Below are positions 28,129-37,738 of a DNA stretch of 52,881 bases, in pieces. A model generated the notes under the pieces. That model saw nothing but the letters and a program-made list of their open reading frames with translations, was not told where the DNA came from and searched no databases. Each line of letters starts with the position of its first letter. Position 1 is the stretch's first letter. The position numbers and the translations under genes are program-made. This DNA is from Aigarchaeota archaeon (GTDB lineage: Archaea > Thermoproteota > Nitrososphaeria_A > Caldarchaeales > Wolframiiraptoraceae): positions 1 through 52,881 of the forward strand of contig JANXDW010000001.1 of assembly GCA_025058515.1 (NCBI GenBank), read 5' to 3'.

Positions 28129-29135
28129 GTCTCCTCCTCTAAATCTTCTACACCATTCTCTGTTATCTTAAATATTGCTTCACCTTCTGGAAGATATGGG
28201 CTTGAAATAAGTCTAGCTATTCTAGTATTCTTTCCAACCGCCTTCCTTATGTAGATTCTTGTATGACTTGTATGTCCAACGATATGTCCTCCTACAGGTA
28301 GAACAGACATAGCGCTAAAGTATTCATCAGGTCTAGCCATTACTTGATTGGTGACAACAGCTGCAGCATTAAACGCTCTAGCTAATCTTAGAAGTTTATG
28401 CATATGCTTATTCAACTTCTGCTGACGTTCAGGAAGACTCTGTCTACCAGCATACTCACTTCTAAAGTGTGCAGTCAAAGAATCAACAATAATCAATCTA
28501 ATATTATTCTCCTTGATCACTTTATCAGCTTTTTCTACTAGAAGGATCTGATGGTCACTATTATATGCTTCAGCATATATTATCCTTTCTACTACTTGGT
28601 CTGGGTTAAGTCCTAGAAACTTAGCCATCTGAACTATTCTCTCTATTCTAAAAGTATTCTCAGAGTCTATGTATAGTGCTCCTCCAGCTAGTCCACCCCG
28701 CTCAGGTGGTAGCTGAACGTTTACAGCAAGCTGGTGGCAGAGCTGGCTCTTACCACTACCAAATTCTCCAAAGAATTCTGTAATCGTCTGTGTCTCCACG
28801 CCTCCACCTATAAGCTTATCTAAAGCTTTACTTCCAGTTGTAATCCTTCCAACACTCTTCTTTAACTCTGCTAAGTCTCTAGCTGTAACCCAGCTTATCT
28901 CTATCGCCTTTCTAGCAGATGCAATTATCTCAGCAGCTCTCTTCTCACCTATACCTGCAGCAGCTAGCTCAGCTATAGTTGCTGTAGCTAAAGATTCTAT
29001 CGTTGAGAAACCTATCTCTTTAAGTTTAGCGGCTGTTGCATTCCCTACAGATGGTAGATCTTCTATCTTCAAGTAAACTTTCCTATCTTCTCTCTCTGGT
29101 TGTTCAGCCTCAGCCTTCTTATCTCTCGGAGACAT
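28125..29135 (-). CDS. radA: DNA repair and recombination protein RadA
   Basis: A 336-residue archaeal RecA/Rad51 orthologue that forms filaments on single-stranded DNA and performs strand exchange. N-terminal helix-hairpin-helix domain (about 26-80, [24 protein letters not shown]...[14 protein letters not shown]), then the ATPase core with Walker A GEFGSGKS (123-130), Walker [15 protein letters not shown], and the L1/L2 region [11 protein letters not shown]...[20 protein letters not shown]. It has normal length and no inteins. It overlaps the small downstream gene by 4 nt. Distinct from the KaiC/RadB-like ATPase elsewhere in this window. Confidence 0.98.
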   Translation of the reverse strand: MSPRDKKAEAEQPEREDRKVYLKIEDLPSVGNATAAKLKEIGFSTIESLATATIAELAAAGIGEKRAAEIIASARKAIEISWVTARDLAELKKSVGRITTGSKALDKLIGGGVETQTITEFFGEFGSGKSQLCHQLAVNVQLPPERGGLAGGALYIDSENTFRIERIVQMAKFLGLNPDQVVERIIYAEAYNSDHQILLVEKADKVIKENNIRLIIVDSLTAHFRSEYAGRQSLPERQQKLNKHMHKLLRLARAFNAAAVVTNQVMARPDEYFSAMSVLPVGGHIVGHTSHTRIYIRKAVGKNTRIARLISSPYLPEGEAIFKITENGVEDLEEET

Positions 29136-29208
29136 CTTAACCTACTACCGTAAGTATGTTTTTAGAAGCAGTATTTAAGTAGAGAGGTGAGGGATGATTG
29201 AAAGTGGA

Positions 29209-29847
29209 TTACTTCTTTTTCTTCTCAGAGGTTAAACGTTTTTCAAGGTATTCGTGGAAGAAGAACCAGACTGCGAATACAGCTAGAGATGCTCCTATCC
29301 CTATAGATAGACCTGTGTAGAGAGATTCTTTAACAGATTCACTTAATGTTGTCACATCTATCATCATAGATGTTAGTAGGAGCGTTATGATGAAGAGGAG
29401 GTATCCTTTCAGCCTACTCTCACCCATTATCCTATCTATAACCAGTGTAAATACTGTGAAGAGGATCAATGAGACGACTATTATGCTTATCATTCTCGTA
29501 CCGTAGAGTATCATTGAAGAAGCTGCCTCCAAATACTCTCTAGTTACAAAGATTGATATGACTCCATACACTGCTGCTAAGATTACTGCAATGTAGACGA
29601 GAACGATCACCAATCTATTAAATGAGAGCGGTAACTCTCCACCCCAATATCTTTTTATAAATTTATCTATATCTGCAAATCCTAGAATCTTCTTCATCAA
29701 GTATCCGAGCAACCTTAAAGAAACGTAGGCGACAACTATTATCAAGATGGCAGTAATTATCTTAGGTACGACGGCCGTAATCTCCATAGAGATAACTTCT
29801 AAAAATTCTTCAATAACTTGTAACTGAGACTTATCCATCTGCACCAC
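29209..29847 (-). CDS. Multi-TM membrane protein resembling MscS-family helices
   Basis: A 212-residue protein with about five membrane helices, the first of the type VVPKIITAILIIVVAYVSLRLLGYLMKKIL followed by an amphipathic segment, as in the conserved-TM-helix repeats of small mechanosensitive-channel relatives. No MscS beta domain is present, so channel activity is doubtful. The tail is Lys-rich (RLTSEKKKK). It lies between radA and an MFS gene on the same strand, with a 24-nt gap to the latter. Hypothetical membrane protein with a possible MscS relationship. Confidence 0.6.
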   Translation of the reverse strand: MVQMDKSQLQVIEEFLEVISMEITAVVPKIITAILIIVVAYVSLRLLGYLMKKILGFADIDKFIKRYWGGELPLSFNRLVIVLVYIAVILAAVYGVISIFVTREYLEAASSMILYGTRMISIIVVSLILFTVFTLVIDRIMGESRLKGYLLFIITLLLTSMMIDVTTLSESVKESLYTGLSIGIGASLAVFAVWFFFHEYLEKRLTSEKKKK

Positions 29848-29871
29848 AAGATTTAGTGTATCTCCAGCTAT

Positions 29872-31203
29872 TTATGATATACTCATGATAAAGAATAGGA
29901 ACCTATAAACAATGAAGAGGAGTAAGAAGATTGTTATTATCGCGAGTACTTTCAAGGTTATCATTATAGATTCTTTAACTACGTCAGTTACTAGAATATA
30001 CCCCCATAAACTATTTCTATAAAGAATTTGAGAATATGTTCTAGCATCTTCTTCAGAGACAATCGCCACCTCAACTATGGTTAAGTAAGCTACTGTTATA
30101 GACAATAATCTAACTACTGCTGAAGCTAAGAATAAAAGTGTATAATCTTCTTGGAATAGTAATCCAAAAGGTGTGGCCAAGAGCTGAGAGAGATTAGTGA
30201 TCAAGCTCATTAATGTACTTACTCTTAGAACTCCAAGCCAGTTCTTGTATCTTGCGAAGAGGAAGCTTCCTAAGAAGTTAGCTCCAACAAAAGTAAAACC
30301 TCCATAAGCTGAGATACCTATATGTAAGATAGGATAATGAGTTATGATACAAAGTATTGGTGTAAGAGAAGCTAAGCCTAGAGATATTCTGAGCTTCTTT
30401 AATGAAGTCTTAGCCCAGAATATTGAAGAGAAGATGCCCGCTATACTTCCTGCAAAATTTACTGCTATAACTATATAGTCTGGTGATTTTAAGGCTCTAA
30501 TGAGGAATGGAGTCCAGACAAGTCCAAGTAAGTTTGAAGAGGTTAATAATGTAATAAAGTAGTAGGATGTAGTGAATAATCGTTCAGGCGAGCTCACCTG
30601 CTCAAGAATCTTCGCCTTCATCACATTCTTCAAATTTATAGGAAGTATAGAGATAGTTGATAATACTCCGATCAATCCTCCAAGCGTATATATCGTTTGA
30701 AACTTTACATTAGAAGGTAGTGAATATATCAGGAACATGGTCAAGATATATCCTAGGATATTTGTAATATTTGCTGTTATGGTTCTTTTCGCTATCACAT
30801 CTTTTATGTCTGCTTCTTCAAACAATCCATATATTGCCAAGTTTGTGTAAATGGTTGAGAATATTGATGTAATGTTAACTGCTCCGTATAATATCGTTAT
30901 AGCTATAGGGTTTGATGTAAAACCTATAGGGATGAACAATATCTTCTCTAAGGCATGAGTTAAGATGAATTTTTCATTGATATTAGAGATAAGGATTCTC
31001 GGATGTTTGTGAACTACTATAGATATTATCGTTGATATTAAAGTGGATAAGAAAACTATCGTAGATATCATAAACATATCCAATTCGATTGAGACAAGGT
31101 AGAGTACGAAGATGTTCCTAGTCATAATTAAATATATACTGTAAAAAGCAATCTCTCCAACTAGATATGTCTTCAGCAGATTTTTCGTAAGAAGCTCTCT
31201 CAA
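29872..31203 (-). CDS. Major facilitator superfamily transporter
   Basis: A 443-residue integral membrane protein with roughly twelve hydrophobic segments and the two-halves arrangement of an MFS carrier. The loops are short and basic (for example SLKKLRISLGLA between helices). No family-specific substrate motif is apparent. Predicted inner-membrane secondary transporter; substrate unknown. It is 24 nt from the MscS-like gene and probably co-transcribed with it, and divergent from apgM. No adjacent enzyme suggests a substrate. Confidence 0.75.
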   Translation of the reverse strand: MRELLTKNLLKTYLVGEIAFYSIYLIMTRNIFVLYLVSIELDMFMISTIVFLSTLISTIISIVVHKHPRILISNINEKFILTHALEKILFIPIGFTSNPIAITILYGAVNITSIFSTIYTNLAIYGLFEEADIKDVIAKRTITANITNILGYILTMFLIYSLPSNVKFQTIYTLGGLIGVLSTISILPINLKNVMKAKILEQVSSPERLFTTSYYFITLLTSSNLLGLVWTPFLIRALKSPDYIVIAVNFAGSIAGIFSSIFWAKTSLKKLRISLGLASLTPILCIITHYPILHIGISAYGGFTFVGANFLGSFLFARYKNWLGVLRVSTLMSLITNLSQLLATPFGLLFQEDYTLLFLASAVVRLLSITVAYLTIVEVAIVSEEDARTYSQILYRNSLWGYILVTDVVKESIMITLKVLAIITIFLLLFIVYRFLFFIMSIS

Positions 31204-31323
31204 ATCTAAACAATTAATTTAGATTAGCTCAATTAAAGAGTTACTTTATTAGATCTACGAATTACGATAATCGCCAGCTCATTTAAGACAATATTTAAGT
31301 GAATCTTTAGAATAGAGTATCTA

Positions 31324-32562
31324 ATGAATATGAAAACGGTATTGATAGTATGTGATGGAATGGCTGATAGGCCTACTAGAGCTCTTAAAGGTCTTACGCC
31401 ACTCCAAGCTGCCCATGTCCCAACATTCGATAGGATAGCATCTCTCAGTGAGTGTGGTATAATGGACTTGATCTCACCTGGTCAACCTCCTGGAAGCGAT
31501 ACAGCTCACCTAGCAATCTTCGGATACGACCCAGAGAAGTATTACTCAGGTAGAGGAGCTTATGAAGCACTAGGTGCAGGCATAGACTTGAAACCTGGAG
31601 ATGTAGCTTTTAGATGTAATTTTGCAACTGTAAATGAAGAAGGTGTAATCATAGATAGGCGGGCTGGTAGAATATCTTCTGAAGAAGCTAAGATCCTTGC
31701 TGAAGCATTAAAGGATATTGAGCTCGAAGATGTTAAGAGCATATTCATTTCTACAACTGAGCATAGAGGCGTTCTAGTACTTAGAGGAGAAAAGCTGTCA
31801 AGGATGGTCTCAGATGTAGACTTACATAAAACAGGTGTAAAGATTGAAAAACCAATCCCGCTAGATAGTTCAGAAGAAGCAAAACGTACTGCAAAGATCT
31901 TAGAAGAATTTATAACAAAAGCAAAGAAGGTCTTGGAAGAACATGAGTTGAATAAGGAGAGAGTTGCAAGAGGCCTTAGGCCTGCGAATATCTTACTCCC
32001 AAGAGGAGCTGGAACTATGCCGAATGTAAAGAATATTGAAGAAGTATGGGGGATTAAAGGTGCGGCTATAGCTGGAGGAGCACTCTACAAGGGGGTTGCG
32101 AAGGCTCTAGGTTTTAAGTTGATAAACGTGCCCGGGGCAACCGGCGGTCTCGATACCAACTTGAAAGGAAAAGTAGATTATACAATTAATGCTCTCAAAG
32201 AGTATGATTTAGTCTTTCTACATATCAAGGCGACAGATACGGTAAGCCATGATAAAGATCCAGTAAAGAAGAAAGAAGTTGTCGAGTGGATCTCTCGTGA
32301 GCTCACTCCTCTAATAGATCTAGTTGAAGATAGAGGATACTATCTTGTCTTAACAGCTGACCATACAACCCCATCTGAGGTTGGAGATCATAGAGGAGAC
32401 CCTGTACCTATCGCTATAATGGGTCCAGATGTTAGAAGAGATTCAGTTGAAAGATTTGATGAGATATCTTGTGCAAAAGGTGGGCTTAACCGTATCCGGG
32501 GTATAGACTTAATGAAGATCTTGATGAACTATCTAGGTAAAGTTCCTCTCTTTGGCGAGTAG
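31324..32562 (+). CDS. apgM: 2,3-bisphosphoglycerate-independent phosphoglycerate mutase, archaeal type
   Basis: A 412-residue member of the alkaline-phosphatase superfamily that interconverts 3- and 2-phosphoglycerate. It has the metal-site start VLIVCDGMADRP, the catalytic Ser segment GSDTAHLAIFGYDP, a cap domain, and the closing metal ligands LTADHTTPSEVGDHRGDPVPIAI. This is the short archaeal ApgM form rather than bacterial GpmI (~510). Two possible ATG starts lie two codons apart (MNMK). A TATA-like ATATTTAAGT is about 31 nt before the first ATG. Its 3' end overlaps the convergent VTT gene by 77 nt. Confidence 0.95.
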   Translation: MNMKTVLIVCDGMADRPTRALKGLTPLQAAHVPTFDRIASLSECGIMDLISPGQPPGSDTAHLAIFGYDPEKYYSGRGAYEALGAGIDLKPGDVAFRCNFATVNEEGVIIDRRAGRISSEEAKILAEALKDIELEDVKSIFISTTEHRGVLVLRGEKLSRMVSDVDLHKTGVKIEKPIPLDSSEEAKRTAKILEEFITKAKKVLEEHELNKERVARGLRPANILLPRGAGTMPNVKNIEEVWGIKGAAIAGGALYKGVAKALGFKLINVPGATGGLDTNLKGKVDYTINALKEYDLVFLHIKATDTVSHDKDPVKKKEVVEWISRELTPLIDLVEDRGYYLVLTADHTTPSEVGDHRGDPVPIAIMGPDVRRDSVERFDEISCAKGGLNRIRGIDLMKILMNYLGKVPLFGE

Positions 32563-33121
32563 TTATGTATCTGTAAAGAGCATAAGTTGCTATAACTATT
32601 ATGACTCCGATGATCGAGAATAATACAATGTTTTCTTCAATCAACATTATTGCCTCATCACCCCATAAACCTACTAGTATAGCTTCTGGAACAAGCCTCG
32701 CAGCTCTCCCCAGTAAGCATACTATAAAGTATACAGGTAATCTATTGAATCTCAGTAATCCTGAAGTTAATGTGAATGCTTTGAAAGGTATAGGTGAGAA
32801 TGCAGCGATAGCAATTCCAATCAATCCATACTTTTGATAAATTCTCTCAGCTCTCATTATCTGACTAGATTTCAAGAATTTTTCTACTATTGGTCTACCT
32901 AGCTTTAAACCTATGAAGTAACCTAATAGTGCGCCAAATGCAGATGAGATTGTTGAAGCTAAGCCATACCATATAGCATTAGATGAATCTACTAAGACTA
33001 GAGGTATCAAGAAAACATCTGGAGGTACGGGGAATATGGAAGCCTCGAAAAACGAGACGACAATCAATCCTATTAAGCCGAGAGAAGAGAGACTCTGAAC
33101 AAGATCTTCAAAGAGGCTCAT
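32486..33121 (-). CDS. VTT/DedA-family membrane protein
   Basis: A 211-residue membrane protein with about four to five helices. The family features ASIFPVPPDVFLIPLVL and GALLGYFIGLKLGRPIVEKF, plus FSPIPFKAFTLTSGLLRF, match the VTT/SNARE-associated (DedA, YqaA) superfamily, which includes putative lipid scramblases and transporters. The C-terminal tail (TTRQREELYLDSSSRSSLSLYPGYG) is polar and runs 77 nt into the 3' end of the oppositely oriented apgM. That tail looks like a coincidental extension because apgM is conserved there. Role in archaea unknown. Confidence 0.85.
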   Translation of the reverse strand: MSLFEDLVQSLSSLGLIGLIVVSFFEASIFPVPPDVFLIPLVLVDSSNAIWYGLASTISSAFGALLGYFIGLKLGRPIVEKFLKSSQIMRAERIYQKYGLIGIAIAAFSPIPFKAFTLTSGLLRFNRLPVYFIVCLLGRAARLVPEAILVGLWGDEAIMLIEENIVLFSIIGVIIVIATYALYRYITTRQREELYLDSSSRSSLSLYPGYG

Positions 33122-33302
33122 AAACTCTAGTGTTAATACGTTAGCTAGAATTAAACCATTTCTCTAAACTAGAGGTAGATAGTTGAGAGCTCTAGAAATT
33201 CTAGCTTTTATATTGTATTCTGAGGAAATCTTTAAATAACCTATTCTTAATTGAAAATCTTAAACTGGAAAGTAGATATAATAGATTCTGGAGAGAAGTG
33301 AT

Positions 33303-33698
33303 GTGAGTAAACCATCTGATCAGATGATGAGGATACCTCTAGAGATAAGTATAGAAGATATAGGAATACTAGAAGGTGAGTTCGTCAGATTCTACGCACC
33401 ATTAACCATTAAAGACCTATTGAAGATGATCCCTCTCGAAGGCTTCTTAGCTAAATGGGATTATGCAATATATTTTCAAATAGATCTAAAAAGAGGGGCT
33501 GAGAAGATCGTTAGTAAAGTCTCTGGAGGAGATATCTTATTCTGGCCTCCTGGTCCATACTTACTCATTGCTTTCAAAGATGCTACTCCCCCTTCACAGA
33601 TGGTTAGAGTAGGCCGAGTAGGAGAAAAATACGGAGAACTAGCTAGAGCTAAACCGGGGTCGAGAATTAGAATAAGCTTCTCCAGTAAGATTACTTAG
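33303..33698 (+). CDS. Cyclophilin-like fold protein (TM1367/DUF369 type)
   Basis: A 131-residue protein with the pattern of the archaeal/thermophile cyclophilin-like family: a strand-rich core, APLTIKDLLKMIPLEGFLAKWDYAIYFQIDL, then GGDILFWPPGPYLLIAFKD and GRVGEKYGELARAKPGSRIRISF. The WPPG and IPLEG elements are the family markers. The residues needed for prolyl isomerase activity in true cyclophilins are not evident, so an enzymatic role is doubtful. The gene overlaps the 3' end of the convergent eS25 gene by 8 nt. Upstream is a TATA-like sequence at about 33230. Confidence 0.8.
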   Translation: MSKPSDQMMRIPLEISIEDIGILEGEFVRFYAPLTIKDLLKMIPLEGFLAKWDYAIYFQIDLKRGAEKIVSKVSGGDILFWPPGPYLLIAFKDATPPSQMVRVGRVGEKYGELARAKPGSRIRISFSSKIT

Positions 33699-34059
33699 AT
33701 TTCTTCTTCTTTGTAGTAGGCTTCTCTACAACTTCTTCTTTAGCTTTCTCTGCTACTGCAACTACTTCTAAAGGTGTAAAGATCTTGAGTTTACTATTTC
33801 CTGAAACAAGTTTCACGGACTTCATCTCTACAAGCTTATTCAAAGCTTGCTTAGCTATCGATAGTTTTACTCCAAATTTCTCTGCAATAACATAAGGTGT
33901 TAAGTATTTCTGAGTTCTCGCGAACTCTACTAGCTCATCTATAGAAGGCATCGCTATATCACTTACAAACTTCTCTCTTGTCTGTTTCTCACCTTCTTCC
34001 TTCGTCTTCACAACCTTCTTCTCCAACTGGCTTATACGCGGCTTCTTAGCACCGCCCAT
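33691..34059 (-). CDS. Ribosomal protein eS25
   Basis: A 122-residue small-subunit protein with a winged-helix core (MPSIDELVEFARTQKYLTPYVIAEKFGVKLSIAKQALNKLVEMKSVKLVSGNSKLKIFTPL). Basic N- and C-terminal extensions are rich in Lys (KKPRISQLEKKVVKTKEEGEKQ; TTKKKKSK). eS25 is present in Thermoproteota-type archaea and eukaryotes but absent from most Euryarchaeota, so it helps place the organism. Its 3' end overlaps the cyclophilin-like gene by 8 nt. The start is preceded by a GGTAGAAT region; a separate promoter is likely. Confidence 0.92.
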   Translation of the reverse strand: MGGAKKPRISQLEKKVVKTKEEGEKQTREKFVSDIAMPSIDELVEFARTQKYLTPYVIAEKFGVKLSIAKQALNKLVEMKSVKLVSGNSKLKIFTPLEVVAVAEKAKEEVVEKPTTKKKKSK

Positions 34060-34261
34060 ATTATTCTACCTTAGTAGATCGTGGAGACACCCTAATAAAA
34101 ACTTACACTATTGTTGCTAGGTTGAAATTATCTATCTTAAACGTAAAAATGACTATAAATTAAGGCTATATATAGCAGTTTACCGTAAAAATGCCATTAT
34201 CTTGATTAAAGAGACAAATACCTCTATTATGGAGAGTATAGACAGGTGGTGAGAAGATAAA

Positions 34262-35227
34262 TTGAAGAGTAATCCAGCTATTACTACTCAACTATCCTAT
34301 CTAGTCTCTATTGAGAAGATCAATAGTCCGAGAATGTCTGCTATACTAAAAGTGTATAGTAAGGTATTAAAGACCATGGTTGATATACTCTTAGACAAAG
34401 GCTTCCAATGGATCCTACCAGTAATCTTAGCTAAATCGACAGACCCATTATGGCCTGATCCTAATTTCAGTATCGAGGATAGAATTGAATTAGAGATCTA
34501 TGGAACCAGAGTTAAGACAATGCAGAGTATGATAGTCCATAAGAGGGTTCTAGTCTCTCTAGGTCCTCCAAAGATATTTACCCTCTCTCCAAATATTAGG
34601 ATAGAGAATAGAGAAAGAGTTGCAACCGGTAGACATCTCTACGAATTTACACAACTAGATCTAGAGATTGCATATGGAAAGATGGATGATGTATTTAGAT
34701 TATTTGAAGAATTGGTGAAGAGATCGATCGAAGTCGTTAGTAAAGAGATGGAGGAAGAGCTGAAGATATTCTCAAGAGAACTACGTATCCCAAGTACACC
34801 TTTTAAAGTCTTTAAGAGAAGATGGCTTATAGAAAAATATGGAGAAGACTGGGAAGAGATAATCTCAAGAGAATTTGAAGAACCTGTATGGGTTACAGAT
34901 ATCCCAAGACAATTCTACGATTATGAAGATGTTGAAACAGGAGAGTGGAGAAACTATGACTTAATACTTCCTGAAGGATATGGTGAAGTGCTTTCAGGAG
35001 CAGAGAGAGAATATGAATATGAGAAGATCTTAAAGAAGATAGAGAGAGATGGGTTGAGAAGAGAAGATTATAAATTACTTCTAGAATTAGCTGAGAAGAG
35101 ACTCTTAAAACCTTCTGCTGGAGCAGGATTAGGAGTAGAAAGATTCATTCAATACATCTGCGGAGTAAAACATATTGGAGAAGTTCAACCATTCCCAAGA
35201 ATCCCAGGCATCGTACCAGACCTCTAA
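34262..35227 (+). CDS. Asparagine synthetase related to asparaginyl-tRNA synthetase
   Basis: A 321-residue class II synthetase core without an anticodon-binding domain. It shows the class II motif 2-like RHLYEFTQLDLEIAYG and motif 3-like AGAGLGVERFIQYICGV, with GEVQPFPRIPG typical of the AspRS/AsnRS family. Archaeal proteins of this kind (AS-AR) make asparagine from aspartate with ATP, ammonia being the nitrogen donor. A stand-alone adaptor role cannot be excluded. The start codon is TTG with GGTGGTGAG about 9 nt upstream. No anticodon domain is missing by truncation: the flanks are free of related sequence. It is followed by taw2. Confidence 0.82.
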   Translation: MKSNPAITTQLSYLVSIEKINSPRMSAILKVYSKVLKTMVDILLDKGFQWILPVILAKSTDPLWPDPNFSIEDRIELEIYGTRVKTMQSMIVHKRVLVSLGPPKIFTLSPNIRIENRERVATGRHLYEFTQLDLEIAYGKMDDVFRLFEELVKRSIEVVSKEMEEELKIFSRELRIPSTPFKVFKRRWLIEKYGEDWEEIISREFEEPVWVTDIPRQFYDYEDVETGEWRNYDLILPEGYGEVLSGAEREYEYEKILKKIERDGLRREDYKLLLELAEKRLLKPSAGAGLGVERFIQYICGVKHIGEVQPFPRIPGIVPDL

Positions 35228-35488
35228 AAGATGTTAAAGACTAGTTAAATAATAATCAATTCTCAAATATCTGGAAATATTTTTCCAATGCTTGAAGGCT
35301 TATTCATTAGATGATAGAAATACTCTACATGTGTTAATGTTGAAGTCATCATGATGGTATTATCACTATTTAGAGAATCTCATAAATCTAGGTAAGAATC
35401 AGAAAATCATCTCTTTTTATAACGCATCTACAGATGATAAACAAACATAAAATTAAATTAGGAAATTCTTTATTATGAGTAGAATAGG

Positions 35489-36325
35489 TTGAAGTTTAAA
35501 GATTACTTAGCTGAGAAGATTCCTGAAGCTCCAAAGAGTCTACTACCTTCTAGAGCGAGGATTATTGATAAGATTGCAATACTACGCATCTCCAGTGAAC
35601 TTGAACCATGGTTTAAAGAAATAAGTAGATTAGCTCTCCAATATTACCCTAGAGTTCGAGCTGTTTATAGATGGATTGGTGTAGAAGGAATTGAGAGGAG
35701 ACCGATTATCGAGCATCTAGCAGGAGAACGAGTTAGAGTCGTAGAACATAAAGAGTATGGCTGGAAGCTTAGATTAGATATTGAAAGATTGATGCTCTGT
35801 CTAGGTAATAGTTATGAAAGACTTAGAATAGCTAGAATCGTTTCAAATAACGAGATAGTAGTCGATATGTTTGCAGGTGTAGGTCAATTCACCATACCTA
35901 TAGCTGTCATCGGTAAGCCTAGAAAAATATACTCAGTAGAGATAAATCCTGAAGCATACTCCTACCTAGTAGAGAATATATTATTGAACAGAGTCCAGCA
36001 TATAGTAGATCCTATACTTGGAGATTGTAAGAAGATCGTTGGAGAAGAGATCAAAGAGATTGCAGATAGAGTAGTCATGGGATATTTCGGAGGCACTATA
36101 GAAGCATTACCTCAAGCTCTAGAAGCATTGAAACCAATTGGAGGAATAATCCACTTTCATGAATTAGTGAGAAGAGGGAGAGAAGAAGATTTTATCTATA
36201 CGATTAAGAAGAAAGTTGAAGAACAAGGATACTGGATAGATGTCAAGAGTTGGAGGATAGTCAAATCATATTCTAAAACACGGAATCACATAGTCATAGA
36301 TATCTATGCTAGAAGAACCAATTAA
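35489..36325 (+). CDS. taw2: tRNA wybutosine-synthesis enzyme Taw2 (aminocarboxypropyltransferase)
   Basis: A 278-residue Trm5/TYW2-family protein with a Rossmann fold: motif I VVDMFAGVGQFTIPIAVIG, acidic motif II YSVEINPEAYSYL, and MGYFGGT in the motif IV position. Trm5 proteins have NLP there while TYW2/Taw2 have a GYxG element, so Taw2, which transfers the 3-amino-3-carboxypropyl group from SAM to 4-demethylwyosine at position 37 of tRNA-Phe, is preferred. The start is TTG; no upstream ATG is open in this frame. The 261-nt gap before it holds nothing I can identify. Confidence 0.85.
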   Translation: MKFKDYLAEKIPEAPKSLLPSRARIIDKIAILRISSELEPWFKEISRLALQYYPRVRAVYRWIGVEGIERRPIIEHLAGERVRVVEHKEYGWKLRLDIERLMLCLGNSYERLRIARIVSNNEIVVDMFAGVGQFTIPIAVIGKPRKIYSVEINPEAYSYLVENILLNRVQHIVDPILGDCKKIVGEEIKEIADRVVMGYFGGTIEALPQALEALKPIGGIIHFHELVRRGREEDFIYTIKKKVEEQGYWIDVKSWRIVKSYSKTRNHIVIDIYARRTN

Positions 36326-36448
36326 TAGAAAACCTTAAGATTCTTAACCTATTAAGAACTTGCTCTTCTCTCTATTAATACTATATCTCTCCGTTTCTTA
36401 AAATTGATGATAATACTTAATATTAAGGTAAGATCAATTTTTCATTGA

Positions 36449-36802
36449 ATGAACCCTGAGCTATTCTCTGAGTTAAAGAAGATAATAGATAGTGTAAATT
36501 CAGATTATGTTTTGAGGAAGCTCCTCCCCCATGAACCGATAGTTGTTGAATTAAGAACTGAAGATAATGTCTCAAAATTTTTCGAGATTAGTGAGAATGG
36601 TGTAATGATGTTGGAGAGTTTTAGTGGTAAACCTGATGCCATAGTTAAAGGTAATAGTAGATTGATCATAAAGCTTTTAAGAGGTGAAGAAGATCCGATT
36701 AAATCATTCTTCTTAGGTAAGGTTAAAGTTGAAGGAAGCTTAGATTTTGCTTATATTATACATGAAAGACTGAGAGAGTATAGAAGAATCAAGAAGAAGT
36801 AA
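36449..36802 (+). CDS. SCP2 sterol-carrier domain protein
   Basis: A 117-residue single-domain SCP2-like protein (ENVSKFFEISENGVMMLESFSGKPDAIVKGNSRLIIKLLRGEEDPIKSFFLGKVKVEGSL...). SCP2 folds have a hydrophobic pocket that binds lipids or acyl groups; archaeal members are uncharacterised. It is on the plus strand after taw2 with a 123-nt gap and probably its own promoter. No enzyme domain is fused. Convergent with the rplN end of the ribosomal cluster. Confidence 0.8.
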   Translation: MNPELFSELKKIIDSVNSDYVLRKLLPHEPIVVELRTEDNVSKFFEISENGVMMLESFSGKPDAIVKGNSRLIIKLLRGEEDPIKSFFLGKVKVEGSLDFAYIIHERLREYRRIKKK

Positions 36803-36874
36803 GAATATTGTTCTTAAAGATTGCTTAAATAACTTTTAAGAATTATCTGTTTAGAGTATGTGAAGCTTGAAAGG

Positions 36875-37309
36875 CTAGATTATCATACCCGCTATGTTTG
36901 CAACTCGTGGCCATCTCTCAGCTGCTTCTCGAGCTACAGGTCCTTTAATCTCTGTTGCTTTAACATCTCCTTCAGGTGTAACGAGTACTGCAGCAGTATC
37001 TTCAAAAGATATCCATGTTCCATCAGGTCTCCTATAAGGCATCCTCTGCCTAATTATTACGGCATGCATAACCTTCTTCCTCAAGTCTATCGGACCCTTC
37101 TTCACAGTTACTGAGACCAAGTCCCCGATCCCTGCCGATGGATGTTGTCTCAGTCTAGTCTTAACACCGTGTACCTGGACTATCTTGAGTATCTGAGCTC
37201 CAGAGTTATCGGCACACAATATCTCCGAGCCTACATTTATCGTTCTAGGAATATTAGGTCTCCTCTCAAGTATTCCAACAGCTGCTACAGCTCTGCTCTT
37301 CTTAGACAT
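36875..37309 (-). CDS. rplN: Ribosomal protein uL14
   Basis: A 144-residue large-subunit protein with the L14 core NVGSEILCADNSGAQILKIVQVHG, SAGIGDLVSVTVKKGP, HAVIIRQRMPYRRPDGTWISFEDTAAVLVTPEGDVKATEIKGPVAREAAERWPRVANIAGMII. An N-terminal basic extension is normal in archaea. A strong ribosome site (GGAGGGTGA) precedes the ATG. It is last in the ribosomal cluster in this window: the usual following genes (uL24, eS4, uL5) are missing. Confidence 0.97.
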   Translation of the reverse strand: MSKKSRAVAAVGILERRPNIPRTINVGSEILCADNSGAQILKIVQVHGVKTRLRQHPSAGIGDLVSVTVKKGPIDLRKKVMHAVIIRQRMPYRRPDGTWISFEDTAAVLVTPEGDVKATEIKGPVAREAAERWPRVANIAGMII

Positions 37310-37402
37310 GTCTTCACCCTCCTACTATATTAGATTCAAGTACTCCATCTATATAACCTATACATTAGATAAAAGGATGAATTAGCTGAATGCTCTAATC
37401 GA

Positions 37403-37738
37403 TTACTCTAGCTTCTCTATCACTACGAAGCTTACGGTCTTACTTAGAGGTCTGCACTCAGCTATCTTAACCTTATCACCTTCATTCACATCTATACATT
37501 CTGGGAGATGAGCTGGTATATTGCTCCTCCTCCTCTCATACCTCTTATACTTTCTTAGATAATAGAGATATTCACGTCTAACGACCACTGTCTTGTTCAT
37601 CTTCTTCTTATATACTGTACCTGTTAAGATTATTCCTCTAATCTTTAAGTATCCATGGAATGGACAGTCTGGGTCACTGCACTCTCTTGCAGGTGGTCTC
37701 ACAGGTACTCCAATATTCTTAGTAGTAATAGTCATCAC
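37403..37738 (-). CDS. rpsQ: Ribosomal protein uS17
   Basis: A 111-residue small-subunit protein. The core GTVYKKKMNKTVVVRREYLYYLRKYKRYERRRSNIPAHLPECIDVNEGDKVKIAECRPLSKTVSFVVIEKL is characteristic, with an archaeal N-terminal extension containing CSDPDCPFHGYLKIRGIILTG. The start is GTG in the ORF track with an ATG as codon two. A 176-nt gap separates it from the upstream Rpp29 gene. A TATA-like TTTAAAGTTTA in the gap suggests an internal promoter for uS17-uL14. Confidence 0.96.
   Translation of the reverse strand: MMTITTKNIGVPVRPPARECSDPDCPFHGYLKIRGIILTGTVYKKKMNKTVVVRREYLYYLRKYKRYERRRSNIPAHLPECIDVNEGDKVKIAECRPLSKTVSFVVIEKLE

Noticed and set aside
34139-34190. CGTAAAAATG occurring twice before the asparagine-synthetase-like gene
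   Set aside because: A ten-base repeat in AT-rich sequence; spacing and context give no further support.
36860-37333. Short plus-strand ORFs opposite rplN
   Set aside because: Shadows of the conserved uL14 gene.
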